Positions 42,908-51,917 of a stretch of 64,000 nt of DNA are shown here, piece by piece; the stretch's first letter is position 1; each line of letters opens with the position of its first letter. Where the stretch lies: positions 4,880,501 through 4,944,500 of the forward strand of contig NZ_FNSW01000001.1 of assembly GCF_900104695.1 (NCBI RefSeq). The letters are read 5' to 3'. The position numbers and the translations under genes were made by a program. The notes below the pieces were generated by a model that saw nothing but the letters and a program-made list of their open reading frames with translations, was not told the DNA's origin and made no database searches. This stretch comes from Paenibacillus sp. GP183 (GTDB taxonomy: Bacteria; Bacillota; Bacilli; Paenibacillales; NBRC-103111).

Positions 42908-43336
42908 ATGCTAAGTATGAATAGCTATACTCAAGATTATGTTGATGAATGTCGCAAGAAAGTTGAATTACAGCTTTCAACCTACAAAAATATGGTTACA
43001 ACCGCGAAGAAGCAAAATGATTCGAAGCTTAATTCGGCAATTGAATCTTTTGAAACTAATTTCTTCAATCACATGGTTTTAGTATTAGATCATTATTTTG
43101 TTCATAGAACCAGAACGTTAGAATTGAAGGACGGCAATCCATTAAATGAAGTTAGGATGCTGTGTGACTCTATCATGCTTTATGATAATAAAATGACCAA
43201 GGAAACAAAATCAATGATGTATGATCCGAACAAGTCTGTTTTAAAGTATAAAATCGGAGATGAAATTAAATTGAAAGAAGAAGATTTTGAACTTTTGTTC
43301 AAGGCTTTTTTTAGTGAAATGGAAAAAAATTTGTAA
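42908..43336 (+). CDS. Conserved hypothetical protein, 142 residues
   Basis: The ATG at 42908 has GGAAAGGAAAA upstream. The protein contains YVDECRKKVELQLSTYKNM, FNHMVLVLDHYFVHRTRTLE and KDGNPLNEVRMLCDSIM, then VLKYKIGDEIKL. From memory this KDGNPLNEVRxLCDS family is commonest in Actinobacteria, which would make it an import. I cannot verify that here. No function is known. It is helical and cytoplasmic. Base composition is AT-rich. A terminator follows directly. Confidence 0.65.
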   Translation: MLSMNSYTQDYVDECRKKVELQLSTYKNMVTTAKKQNDSKLNSAIESFETNFFNHMVLVLDHYFVHRTRTLELKDGNPLNEVRMLCDSIMLYDNKMTKETKSMMYDPNKSVLKYKIGDEIKLKEEDFELLFKAFFSEMEKNL

Positions 43337-43362
43337 AATGAATAAGTTTATCGTCCAGTTAC

Positions 43363-43399
43363 GCCATTCTCGATATTCGTATTGAGAATGGTTTTTTTT
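43363..43399 (+). terminator. Rho-independent terminator
   Basis: CCATTCTC and GAGAATGG form the stem around a 13-base loop and are followed by eight T. Confidence 0.88.
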
Positions 43400-43507
43400 A
43401 TCGGACAAAAAAGCAGCAGGGGAAGGAAGCCGCTTGTTATCGAGCTTCGCTATGTAATATGATATGCTGATATTAGGAATTACGAGTTCTAAGAGGGGGC
43501 TTTCCGC

Positions 43508-44170
43508 TTGTTCAAACGTGATTACTTCATGCGCCAAATCGAGCAATTAGCTCTTGTATTACATCATATTTTATTTCATAAAGAGCAAAAGCAATTTGAG
43601 GATGCAGAGCGCTTGCTCGATGAAGCTTGTCGTCATATTTTGGGACTTAATCTCAGATCGCTGCGGGCTTTGTCGATTCCTGACATACTTAAGCTGCTTA
43701 CTTATAATGAAATAACGGATACAGGCAAGGCACTGGTCCTGGCAGACCTGCTTAAAGAAGAGGGAGACCTCCATCAAGCCCAAGATAATCCCTATGAAGC
43801 TTATATAAGTCGGGTCAAGGCACTTGACCTGTTGCTGAACCTGCATCAAGATTATCGCGATGGGGATGAGCTTTTGGATCAAGAGTTAAAAACGCGCATA
43901 GATGATCTGCTGGCCCAGTTCGGCAAGCTTGATCTGCCTATACCGGTTAAGGAAAAGCTGCTGGCTTATTATGAGGAAGGCGGAGCCTATGCCAAGGTTG
44001 AGGATGTGCTCTTTCATTTGTTGGAGGATGAGCCGGGACGAGCGGGAATTCGCGAGTTCGGCATTTCTTTTTATCAGCGGCTGCTTGGCAAGGAAACTGC
44101 ACAATTGGCGCGGGGGAACTTCAGCCGCGAAGAGGCGAGTGAGGGATTGTCTCTCATGCAGCAAGAATGA
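43508..44170 (+). CDS. DUF6483-like helical protein
   Basis: The start is TTG at 43508, with AGAGGGGG about 9 bases upstream. The 220 residues are helical with TPR-like packing (YFMRQIEQLALVLHHILF, DAERLLDEACRHILGL, LLKEEGDLHQAQ, KVEDVLFHLLEDEPG). It resembles DUF6483 proteins of Paenibacillus and relatives. No catalytic motif. The role is unknown. Seventy bases separate it from the metallo-hydrolase on the same strand. Confidence 0.7.
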   Translation: MFKRDYFMRQIEQLALVLHHILFHKEQKQFEDAERLLDEACRHILGLNLRSLRALSIPDILKLLTYNEITDTGKALVLADLLKEEGDLHQAQDNPYEAYISRVKALDLLLNLHQDYRDGDELLDQELKTRIDDLLAQFGKLDLPIPVKEKLLAYYEEGGAYAKVEDVLFHLLEDEPGRAGIREFGISFYQRLLGKETAQLARGNFSREEASEGLSLMQQE

Positions 44171-44240
44171 ATTTGGGCTATAGTTGTGGCATAATGTGAG
44201 AAGGCAAAAATTGGACTAATCGAAAGGAAACTATACAGCC

Positions 44241-45251
44241 ATGATACATACAATTGAACATACCGACAGCATTCTGCAAATCAAGGTCCCGCTGCCGTTC
44301 CCGCTGCGCTGGGTCAACAGCTACCTCGTGTCGGGCAGTGCCAGCTACACGCTGATCGATCCCGGGCTGCACACCCCGGATGCGCAGCAGCTATGGCTCG
44401 CTGTGCTGAGCGAGCGCGGCATTGCCTTTGAGCACATCGAGCAGATTGTGCTCACCCACCACCATCCCGACCACTACGGGATGGCCGGCTGGTTCCAGGA
44501 GCGCACGGGCGCGCCGGTCCTCCTTTCGGAGGCCGGCTGGCAGCAGGCGCAGCTCCTGTGGGGCGAGGATCAGCCGATGTCGGCGCTGATCCTGCGCTTA
44601 TTTGCCCGGCACGGTCTGGATGCCACCGGGCTGGAGGCCATGACGAAGCATATGGATGGCTTCGTCCAGTGGGTTTCCCCGCAGCCGCAGATCACGCTGC
44701 TGCGGGAAGGGCCTGTGCGCCTCGGGGACCGGGTGTACGAAGCCATCGAGACCCCCGGCCATGCCGAGGGTCATCTTTGCTTCTACGACGCCGAGGCGGA
44801 GGTGATCTTTTGCGGCGACCACGTCCTGCCGCAAATATCGCCGAACGTGAGCTTCCTCCCGGAGGTGGAAGCTAATCCGCTCGGCGCGTACCTCAGCAGC
44901 CTGCGTGAGGTCAGCAGGCTGCGCGTGAAGATGGCTTACCCGGGGCACCGGGAGCCTTGGCCCTTGTTCGGCGAGCGCGCGGCCGAACTGATCCGGCACC
45001 ATGAGGAGCGCCTCGCGCTCATGGCTGCGTACTTGCGGGAGCCGCACACCGCGTACGAGGTGTGCACGGCGACGTTCGGGGCGCAGCTATCTACGCACCA
45101 GCTGCGCTTTGCGCTGTCGGAGACGATTGCGCATCTCGTCCTCCTGGAAGCGGAGGGACGCATTCGCTTGCAATCGCTGGCTCCCGCCGAATCCGCAGAT
45201 TCAGATGCGAACGCCAATGCGGAGGTCATTCGCTATATAGCTGTTTCATAA
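44241..45251 (+). CDS. Metallo-beta-lactamase-fold hydrolase
   Basis: A 336-residue protein. LTHHHPDHYGMAGW is the HxHxDH zinc site, TPGHAEGHLCFYD the second His, and FCGDHVLPQ the bridging Asp with the following His region. It has the alpha-beta-beta-alpha fold and a C-terminal helical domain typical of MBL hydrolases related to glyoxalase II or RNase-like members. The substrate is unknown. The ATG is preceded by AAAGGAAA. The gene is clearly GC-richer than its neighbours, which may mean recent acquisition or strong codon bias. Confidence 0.85.
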   Translation: MIHTIEHTDSILQIKVPLPFPLRWVNSYLVSGSASYTLIDPGLHTPDAQQLWLAVLSERGIAFEHIEQIVLTHHHPDHYGMAGWFQERTGAPVLLSEAGWQQAQLLWGEDQPMSALILRLFARHGLDATGLEAMTKHMDGFVQWVSPQPQITLLREGPVRLGDRVYEAIETPGHAEGHLCFYDAEAEVIFCGDHVLPQISPNVSFLPEVEANPLGAYLSSLREVSRLRVKMAYPGHREPWPLFGERAAELIRHHEERLALMAAYLREPHTAYEVCTATFGAQLSTHQLRFALSETIAHLVLLEAEGRIRLQSLAPAESADSDANANAEVIRYIAVS

Positions 45252-45279
45252 TGATGGATGTTGGACTGGAGGATATACC

Positions 45280-46242
45280 TTGAGAACTTTTTTGAAGGAT
45301 AAAACGGAGATCTTGAATGAAATGAGGGAAGAAATTTTCCGATCATTTCCCCAAGTTGATATAGAAAATGCAATAGCCCGCCTTTTGGTGGAAGTCCGAG
45401 GGATCAAAAAAATCCCCTCGGAGCTCATTACCAACACCTTGCTTGGCGTTATGAGCAAAACGGAAACCTATAATGTGATGTCTACTCTCCTTGAGCTTGA
45501 GAAAAAAGTAAAGCACGATCCTGAGCTGCATGCCAGTATGAAGGATCCATCCTATAATCTGCATCGTACCATCGCCATGTCCATCTGCGGACTTTATGGC
45601 AGCGGAGCAAGCTCTTTATTCGGTTTTTTAGATTGCAAATTCCGTTTCTTTTTCCCCAACAAACGGCCCAAATCCTTTCTATCCAAAGGAATTTGCGCCA
45701 TTGTCGCTTCCGCGGCAACGGTGGTCATTTCAGAAAACGTGAAAGAGGATTACACACAGATCAATCTGGAACTGCTCGCTTCCCGCGGCGTCCATCTTGA
45801 TGACTTGGTTGATATTTTGGATGGTCTGCAGCGTCCTTACAGCCCATCATTGGATCGCCAGGTTTGCGTGGACCATACATTGGCCGTGCTGAAGAAGCAG
45901 CAGACATTCCATGCCATCCAACTGGCGATCAAAATCGATGTAGGGGTGGAAAAAGGGGAATTTAAAGACCAATACAATCATATCGTCGGCCATGATGAAG
46001 GGCTGTTCGGCGTTGATGAGTCGATCGCAATGGCGATTCCGCTCATGTATGGCACGATCGCGATTACAAATTTCGGCTATCTGGACAAAGCCAAGATCGG
46101 TATCATCCAGGAGCTCGACAGCGATCAGTCGGAAGGCATGTGCAACACCTTCATCGACGACATCGTATGCGGAATTGTAGCGGCAGCATGCGGCCGTTTG
46201 GCTCACAACAATATCCCAACCTTCAATAAACCTGTCCAGTAG
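45280..46242 (+). CDS. PgpA/YutG-like phosphatidylglycerophosphatase with an N-terminal extension
   Basis: The start is TTG at 45280, with GGAGGATAT upstream. The C-terminal half (about 165-315) matches YutG/PgpA: LASRGVHLDDLVDILDGLQ, IKIDVGVEKGEF, GHDEGLFGVDESIAMAIP and ITNFGYLDKAKIGII, FIDDIVCGIVAAACGRLAH. PgpA removes phosphate from phosphatidylglycerophosphate, although the YutG branch is less certain. The first 160 residues (SELITNTLLGVMSKTETYNV, SMKDPSYNLHRTIAMSICGL) are not in YutG and their role is unknown. Confidence 0.75.
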   Translation: MRTFLKDKTEILNEMREEIFRSFPQVDIENAIARLLVEVRGIKKIPSELITNTLLGVMSKTETYNVMSTLLELEKKVKHDPELHASMKDPSYNLHRTIAMSICGLYGSGASSLFGFLDCKFRFFFPNKRPKSFLSKGICAIVASAATVVISENVKEDYTQINLELLASRGVHLDDLVDILDGLQRPYSPSLDRQVCVDHTLAVLKKQQTFHAIQLAIKIDVGVEKGEFKDQYNHIVGHDEGLFGVDESIAMAIPLMYGTIAITNFGYLDKAKIGIIQELDSDQSEGMCNTFIDDIVCGIVAAACGRLAHNNIPTFNKPVQ

Positions 46243-46278
46243 ACAATCCAACCTCTATCCGAATGAAGTCCCTATGAA

Positions 46279-46325
46279 GCGGGGCTGTCCCAAACGCCAT
46301 GAAATTGGCTTAGGGACAGTCCCGC
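46279..46325. repeat. Hairpin element related to the 12.5-kb repeat
   Basis: GCGGGGCTGTCCC and GGGACAGTCCCGC form a 13-base-pair stem with one or two mismatches. The outer motif GGGGCTGTCCCAAA also ends the element at 12489-12619. It could be an IS-derived repeat or a terminator after the PgpA-like gene, although no T run follows. Confidence 0.45.
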
Positions 46326-46540
46326 ATATTTGTATTCAGAGGTGTGGCACTGAAGACAATCGGCAGAATTCTGTGGTTCCATCTTTGTGTTATAAACTAT
46401 CGGATGTTGCTTGAAAGTTACCTTTTCCAACTCCAGAACTCTGGAAAAAGGTTTGTCTCTTTTATAGGACAAAAAGTAGTTATAAATCGGACAAAGTATC
46501 GTATATATAGTACTAGCAATTTCAAAGGAGGAAAAAGCGG

Positions 46541-47623
46541 ATGTTACACCGACCATGGATTCGCATTGCTGCTTTGACAGGGGCAATTGTTTTACTGACT
46601 ACCGGCTGCTCGCTGTGGGGTTCCAAGAAAGCGAATCAGATCGATCCACCGCAATCGGGAACGGGAGCGGAGGCGGTATCTAAAACTGTTTCAGGAACTG
46701 GTTCAGGTAGTGGCTCAGGAACTGGTTCAAGCAGTGGTTCAGGAGCTGGTTCGGGAACGGTGACCATTAACATGGCAGACAGCCAGAATCAAATGACCTT
46801 ATTTGCCAAGGATGCCAAAGGTTTTGTTGCCCCAATCAGTTTGAGTCTACCCAAAACACAGTCTCCGGCAAGAACCACGCTGGAGTACATGGTGAAAGGC
46901 GGACCAGTGGACAGTCTATTGCCCTCGGGCTTTGAAGCTTTACTGCCAAAGGGAACCATCATCAAGGGCGTCAATATTATCACTGAGAAGAAACTGGCTG
47001 TTGTCGATTTTTCCAAGCAATTTTTAAGCTACACTCCAGGGGATGAGCGCAAAATACTGGAAGCGATCACCTGGACATTAACCGGCTTTCCCGCTGTAGA
47101 AAAAGTTCAGCTTTGGGTAGAGGGCAAAGTGTTAAAGGAAATGCCTGTCGGAAAAACGCCGCTTGATCAACCTATCGGCCGTACGATGGGAATTAACATC
47201 GAGAAATCTGAAGATGCAGACTTTGGCCAATCCACACCAGTCACTCTTTATTTTCTGAATCAAAATGATCCAAACTACAAATATTATGTACCTGTCACCC
47301 GAATGGTCAAAAGAACGGACGATGTCGTTACAACAACCGTCCAGCAGTTGATTAAAGGGCCGGATGCCAAAAAAGGTCTCAGCCCGGTGATCCAGCCAGG
47401 TACGGAAGTACGCAGCGTCAAAAAAACCGATAATCTGATTACCATTGATTTCTCGGGTAAATTGCTCGGTTCGGATCAAAAAGCATCAGTGGATACCTTG
47501 CAGTCCATCGTTTTATCCTTAACCGAGAATACAGGGATCAGCAAAGTGCAAATTATGATTGACGGCGCGGTAAAGGATGCTTCCGTTTCCAGACCTTCTC
47601 ATGTAAATCCAGTGAAGCTTTAA
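46541..47623 (+). CDS. gerM: Spore germination/cortex lipoprotein GerM
   Basis: The ATG follows AAAGGAGG. A signal peptide ends in LLTTGC, with lipidation Cys at residue 23. A Ser/Gly/Thr linker (about 43-72, repeated SGTGSGSGSG units) leads to two GerMN domains (about 85-205 and 225-350), seen as duplicated TLEYMVKGGP and TVQQLIKGPD segments and LAVVDFSKQFL and ITIDFSGKLL. GerM is needed for cortex formation and germination and helps join engulfment complexes in Bacillus. Length 360. A terminator follows. Confidence 0.93.
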   Translation: MLHRPWIRIAALTGAIVLLTTGCSLWGSKKANQIDPPQSGTGAEAVSKTVSGTGSGSGSGTGSSSGSGAGSGTVTINMADSQNQMTLFAKDAKGFVAPISLSLPKTQSPARTTLEYMVKGGPVDSLLPSGFEALLPKGTIIKGVNIITEKKLAVVDFSKQFLSYTPGDERKILEAITWTLTGFPAVEKVQLWVEGKVLKEMPVGKTPLDQPIGRTMGINIEKSEDADFGQSTPVTLYFLNQNDPNYKYYVPVTRMVKRTDDVVTTTVQQLIKGPDAKKGLSPVIQPGTEVRSVKKTDNLITIDFSGKLLGSDQKASVDTLQSIVLSLTENTGISKVQIMIDGAVKDASVSRPSHVNPVKL

Positions 47624-47640
47624 AGTCCATTAATATTTGA

Positions 47641-47667
47641 AAGGGGGAGCCGGCTCTCCCTTTTTTG
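47641..47667 (+). terminator. Rho-independent terminator after gerM
   Basis: AAGGGGGAGCC pairs with GGCTCTCCCTT with almost no loop, followed by TTTT. Confidence 0.8.
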
Positions 47668-47736
47668 CTTGTTTAAGTGCTTTTCGCTGGTTACTTTGAT
47701 ACAATGAAGCATAATCGTTCTGGAGGAGGCAAGTAC

Positions 47737-48495
47737 ATGAGAAGTGATGGAAGAGCAAATAACGAGCTTCGACCGATGAAAATTACTCCCCATTATATAA
47801 AGCATGCAGAAGGTTCCGTACTGATCGAAGCAGGCGATACCAAAGTCATTTGTACGGCGACGGTGGAAGATCGGGTTCCTCCTTTTATGAAGGGCCAAGG
47901 CAAGGGATGGATAACGGCAGAATATTCGATGCTGCCCAGAGCTACACAGGTTCGAAATCAAAGGGAAGCAGCAAAAGGTAAGCTGGGCGGGCGGACGATG
48001 GAAATTCAACGATTAATTGGCCGCGCGCTCAGGGCGGTTGTTGATTTAGAGGCACTCGGGGAACGTTCAATCACACTCGATTGCGATGTGATTCAAGCCG
48101 ATGGTGGGACGAGGACGACATCTATAACGGGTGCTTTTGTTGCTATGGCATTGGCCGTTAACAAGCTGGCTGACACCAAACATCTGTCCAGATTTCCCAT
48201 AACGGACTTCCTTGCCTCCGTTAGTGTCGGTGTTATTGCTAACAGCGCCCGTTTGGATTTGCACTATGATGAGGATTCAATTGCTAAGGTGGACATGAAT
48301 GTGGTGATGACAGGTCAAGGCCAGTTCGTGGAGGTTCAAGGGACTGGCGAGGATGCTCCTTTCAGCCGCCGAGAGCTGGATGAGCTGCTTGCCTTGGCGG
48401 AGTCGGGGATTCAGCAGATGATTGAGGAACAACGAAGGATTTTAGGTCCTATTGGCGATCGTATACGAGGTACCCAGCATGCGGCTTCAGAGTAA
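47737..48495 (+). CDS. rph: Ribonuclease PH
   Basis: A phosphorolytic 3'-5' exonuclease that trims tRNA 3' ends. The start at 47737 is fixed by GGAGGAGGCAAGTAC and by the usual [46 protein letters not shown] with its phosphate-binding residues, [20 protein letters not shown], and [20 protein letters not shown] with the metal Asp residues are intact. 252 residues. The stop lies inside the next gene, as in the rph-rdgB pairs of Bacillales. Confidence 0.96.
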   Translation: MRSDGRANNELRPMKITPHYIKHAEGSVLIEAGDTKVICTATVEDRVPPFMKGQGKGWITAEYSMLPRATQVRNQREAAKGKLGGRTMEIQRLIGRALRAVVDLEALGERSITLDCDVIQADGGTRTTSITGAFVAMALAVNKLADTKHLSRFPITDFLASVSVGVIANSARLDLHYDEDSIAKVDMNVVMTGQGQFVEVQGTGEDAPFSRRELDELLALAESGIQQMIEEQRRILGPIGDRIRGTQHAASE

Positions 48496-49102
48496 TCTTG
48501 TTGTTATTGCCACTCGTAACCAAGGAAAAATGAAAGAATTTGCCAAGCTGTTTGGACAAAATGGCATTCGTGTGCGCAGCCTGGATGATTATTCGGATTT
48601 GCCGCCAATCGTCGAGGATGGCGCTACCTTTGCCGAAAACGCCAAAATCAAGGCGCAAACGATATCGGCCCATTTGCATGTACCCGTTTTTGCGGATGAT
48701 TCCGGATTATGCGTCGAGGCATTGGGCGGGGGGCCAGGCGTTTACTCCGCGCGCTATGCCGGTGAGCATGCTACCGATGAGCAAAACAATGAAAAGCTGC
48801 TGCGCGAGCTGGAGAAGGTGACTGACCCCACCGCTGTTCTGCTTAGTCCAGCAACCTTTGTTTGCGCATTGGCGCTAGTCGACACGGCTGCGCACGAGAC
48901 CATTGAAACCGAGGCTGCATGCAGCGGCTTCATCTTGAACGAACCCAGAGGAAGCGGAGGGTTCGGATACGATCCGCTTTTCTATATCCCCTCTATAGGC
49001 AAAACGATGGCTGAGCTGAAAGCAGATGAAAAAAACGAAATCAGCCACAGAGCCATGGCGCTGCGCCAATTTTTTGCTTTAATCTCGGAAGAGAGGGATT
49101 AA
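48479..49102 (+). CDS. rdgB: XTP/dITP pyrophosphatase
   Basis: Removes non-canonical purine triphosphates (XTP, dITP, ITP). [65 protein letters not shown] and SHRAMAL are all present. The ATG at 48479 overlaps rph by 17 bases, with GAGG upstream. About 207 residues, normal length. Its TAA overlaps the stop of the converging asnO gene by four bases. Confidence 0.95.
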   Translation: MRLQSNLVVIATRNQGKMKEFAKLFGQNGIRVRSLDDYSDLPPIVEDGATFAENAKIKAQTISAHLHVPVFADDSGLCVEALGGGPGVYSARYAGEHATDEQNNEKLLRELEKVTDPTAVLLSPATFVCALALVDTAAHETIETEAACSGFILNEPRGSGGFGYDPLFYIPSIGKTMAELKADEKNEISHRAMALRQFFALISEERD

Positions 49103-50943
49103 CGTATAGACACCTTATAAGTCCTAAGCCATGTATCAATTTGAGCCAGATAAGCAAACATCTGCGGACCTGTCATCAATTGGCCGAACCAGGGCAAGTT
49201 ATACGTAGACGCTTCGGAGCTTGCCAATTGGCGAACTTTAGCTGCATTGATAAAAGACAGCAGAGGGGAAGTCCGGTCATCGAGGATCTCCAGAACCCAT
49301 TTTCGCACGGCCTCGAGGTAGTTCGGATTGTGGGTTTTCGGATATGGACTTTTTTTGCGGCTCAGCACATCTTCCGGCAGCAAGCCTGTCATCGCTTGGC
49401 GTAGAATTCCTTTCTCCCTGCCTCCGGCAGATTTAATATCCCAAGGTATATTCCATACATATTCAACCAGGCGATGGTCGCAAAAAGGTACGCGTACCTC
49501 AAGTCCGACCGCCATGCTCATCCGATCCTTGCGATCCAGCAGCGTCGGCATAAATCGGGTAATGTTTAAATAGGACATTTCTCGCATCCGGTTTTGTTTC
49601 TCGTTCTCGCCCGCCATTCTGGGCACCTCTGCTAGAGCTTGTTGATACCTGCTGCTTACGTATTGTTCTGGTTTAATCCAGTCTATGAGTTCGGGTGAAA
49701 GTAGATCGACACGATTTTGAAGACTTAAAGACCATGGAAACGTATTGGCTTGCAGGGCATCTTCCCGATAAAACCAGGGGTACCCTCCAAATATTTCATC
49801 GGCTGCCTCTCCGGAAACAGCAACCGTGTGTTCTTTTTTAATCTCTTTGCAAAACAAATAAAGCGATCCGTCCACATCCGCCATTCCCGGGGTATCCCGT
49901 GCATAAACGACTGTTTTCAGCGACTCTACCAGCTCAGGAGTGTCGAATTCGATGTTATGGTGATGGGTATTTGCAAATGCACTCATCTTTTTGATCCATG
50001 GTGCATCGGAGTTAGGTTGAAAAGCGCTGGCCTGAAAATGCTTGTCATTGTCGACATAATCAATCGAATAGGTATGGAGCTGATCTTGACCTGTTTCCTT
50101 ATAATGATTAGCGGCTATCGAGGTGAGAGCGCTGGAATCCAGTCCTCCGGACAGCAGGGTGCAGATGGGAACATCAGAAACAAGCTGGCGCTGTGCCGTA
50201 TCTATCAGAAGCTCCCTGATGCGAAGCGCGGTATCATTCTCATCGTCGGGATGAGGGTTGCTCTCAAGCTTCCAATAAGCTTTGATCGATAATCCATTGC
50301 GGTCATACACCATGCAGTGCCCCGGTTTTAATTCAAAGAGATTTCGATATATCCCATGCCCGGGTGTTCGAGCAGGCCCCATGGCAAATATTTCGGCAAG
50401 GCCTTCGGCGCCCACTTCTGTTTTGAAATCCGGGTGCGCGAGGATGGATTTTGGTTCCGAACCGAACAAAAACATTCCGTTCCAGTGAGCATAAAAAAGC
50501 GGTTTTACTCCAAGGCGATCCCTTGCCAAAAAGAGTGATTGCTCTTGTTCATTCCATGCTCCAAAGGCAAAGATTCCGTTGAATTTATCAATGCAAGCCC
50601 GCCCCCACTCGATAAAAGCGTTCAATAAAACCTCAGTGTCGCAGTTGGTTTTAAACTTGTAACCGCGCTGTTCCAGCTCTCTTTTTAACTCAGACGCATT
50701 GTATAATTCTCCATTATATACAACGGTATACGTATTTTCGCCTTGTTTTCGAATCATCGGCTGAGCGCCATTTTCAGGATCCATCACACTCAGACGCCGA
50801 TGGCCCAAAGCGCAGTGTTGGGAGATCCATGTCCCGTATGCATCGGGCCCGCGAGCCATCAATGATTCTGACATATTTTCTAGAATAGACGGGTACTGGG
50901 TCAAGTCCTTCCGCCAATCTATCCATCCCGTAATTCCGCACAT
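49099..50943 (-). CDS. asnO: Asparagine synthase (glutamine-hydrolysing), AsnO type
   Basis: The start at 50943 gives MCGITGWIDW, with Cys2 as the glutaminase nucleophile after Met removal. AAGGGATG precedes it. The N-terminal Ntn domain has RGPDAYG, GHRRLSVMD and YNGELYN. The synthetase domain has SGGLDSSALT (PP-loop), SGEAADEIFGGYPWF, LDRKDRMSM, LEVRVPFCDHRLVEYVWNIP and RKKSPYPKTH. It is 614 residues and strongly matches AsnO (YisO) of B. subtilis, the sporulation-linked asparagine synthase, rather than AsnB. Confidence 0.93.
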   Translation of the reverse strand: MCGITGWIDWRKDLTQYPSILENMSESLMARGPDAYGTWISQHCALGHRRLSVMDPENGAQPMIRKQGENTYTVVYNGELYNASELKRELEQRGYKFKTNCDTEVLLNAFIEWGRACIDKFNGIFAFGAWNEQEQSLFLARDRLGVKPLFYAHWNGMFLFGSEPKSILAHPDFKTEVGAEGLAEIFAMGPARTPGHGIYRNLFELKPGHCMVYDRNGLSIKAYWKLESNPHPDDENDTALRIRELLIDTAQRQLVSDVPICTLLSGGLDSSALTSIAANHYKETGQDQLHTYSIDYVDNDKHFQASAFQPNSDAPWIKKMSAFANTHHHNIEFDTPELVESLKTVVYARDTPGMADVDGSLYLFCKEIKKEHTVAVSGEAADEIFGGYPWFYREDALQANTFPWSLSLQNRVDLLSPELIDWIKPEQYVSSRYQQALAEVPRMAGENEKQNRMREMSYLNITRFMPTLLDRKDRMSMAVGLEVRVPFCDHRLVEYVWNIPWDIKSAGGREKGILRQAMTGLLPEDVLSRKKSPYPKTHNPNYLEAVRKWVLEILDDRTSPLLSFINAAKVRQLASSEASTYNLPWFGQLMTGPQMFAYLAQIDTWLRTYKVSIR

Positions 50944-51121
50944 AGACTTCATCCCTTTCCTAAAGAGAGCGTGATGATAAAGGCTATGCAAACAGCCCTC
51001 ATATAATGTCTGTCCAGCAGTGCCCATAAATTTCTCAGGGGTCCGGTTTTGTGTTTCATGGGCTGGACTGATACAATATAGGCATCCGAGCAATTATGAC
51101 AAAAGATTTGGGGAGATTTCA

Positions 51122-51472
51122 ATGAAACAAAGATATTCGAAAGCACAAATGGATTATCGGGCATCCAAAGAGCATTTTCTGCAGGTAAGCGAGCAGAGCG
51201 ATAAACGGATTGCTTCTCTGCAGGAAGATGGCAATGAAGTTACTCAAGAGGAAATGGAAACCATCATCGAACGAACCGGACTCCATCGCGCTTATAATGA
51301 TCTCATTCAGGCAGAAAACGTTTTAATCAATTGGAGTCAAACCGCCATTCGCAATGAAAAAGAATTCATGGAAAACCGTGAAACCTTCGAAGCCCTTTAT
51401 GAAAAGGTGAAAACCGATCAAGAAGCGAGAGGCTCGCTTATTCATTTGGCCATGAAGTTAAGATTGGAATAA
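51122..51472 (+). CDS. Hypothetical helical protein, 116 residues
   Basis: The ATG at 51122 has GGGGAG 6 bases upstream. The product is a charged all-helical protein (MKQRYSKAQMDYRASKEHFL, EMETIIERTGLHRAYNDLI, LINWSQTAIRNEKEFME). There is no signal, Cys or catalytic motif. No family is recognised. It is the first of three small same-strand genes between asnO and the tRNA and is divergent from asnO. Confidence 0.65.
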   Translation: MKQRYSKAQMDYRASKEHFLQVSEQSDKRIASLQEDGNEVTQEEMETIIERTGLHRAYNDLIQAENVLINWSQTAIRNEKEFMENRETFEALYEKVKTDQEARGSLIHLAMKLRLE

Positions 51473-51611
51473 AAGGATAGTGAGATGCAGTCCGGCAGTT
51501 TCATGGCCGAGGCTGTATTTTTTTGTTGCCGGAGAGATTTCCAAAGGGGAGAAAAGTAATTCGGGGGACACTAAAGGAGTGTCGCAATCTACTTCTGGGA
51601 GGGCAAATGGC

Positions 51612-51725
51612 ATGGACAGTCATTTCATTTCTAAACTTCATGAGAAGCAGAGAAAAGCCGAGAAGAACTTGAAGACGCAAGGGAAAAAGCATCCGGAGAA
51701 ACAGCTGCCGACTCATCGACATTAG
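51612..51725 (+). CDS. Small DUF4023-like protein, 37 residues
   Basis: The ATG at 51612 follows GGGAGGGC. The product starts MDSHFISKLHEKQRKAEKN and ends with a KLPxH-like KQLPTHRH tail, fitting the short DUF4023 family (ExQxKAEKNxxxQGxxHP). It is basic, and similar proteins occur in spore-formers. Function unknown. The next small gene begins 17 bases later. Confidence 0.65.
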   Translation: MDSHFISKLHEKQRKAEKNLKTQGKKHPEKQLPTHRH

Positions 51726-51741
51726 GGAAGGAGGGCACTTC

Positions 51742-51876
51742 ATGCGCGGTAAAAAAAGTCTGGAGCAGCAGATGCAAAGCACACTCGCCAACAGCAAAGA
51801 AGCTCAAAGAAGCAAAGCCAACCTGAAGAGACCGAGCGAAACAGGCTTTCACGAACCGAATCGGCCTTCCATTTAA
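51742..51876 (+). CDS. Small hypothetical protein, 44 residues
   Basis: The ATG at 51742 is preceded by GGAAGGAGGGC. The product (MRGKKSLEQQMQSTLANSKE... ending HEPNRPSI) is basic, hydrophilic and probably disordered. It forms a unit with the preceding DUF4023-like gene and ends before a strong terminator. SASP-like or spore-core roles are possible but unsupported by motifs. Confidence 0.55.
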   Translation: MRGKKSLEQQMQSTLANSKEAQRSKANLKRPSETGFHEPNRPSI

Positions 51877-51917
51877 CGGTTTTAGCGTTCACATTTTTGC
51901 CATTTAAAGCCGCAAAA

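Noticed and set aside
46680-46765. Tandem repeat array or CRISPR-like region
   Set aside because: The repeated GGTTCAGG/GGAACTGG units encode the Ser/Gly/Thr linker of GerM in frame and have no spacers.
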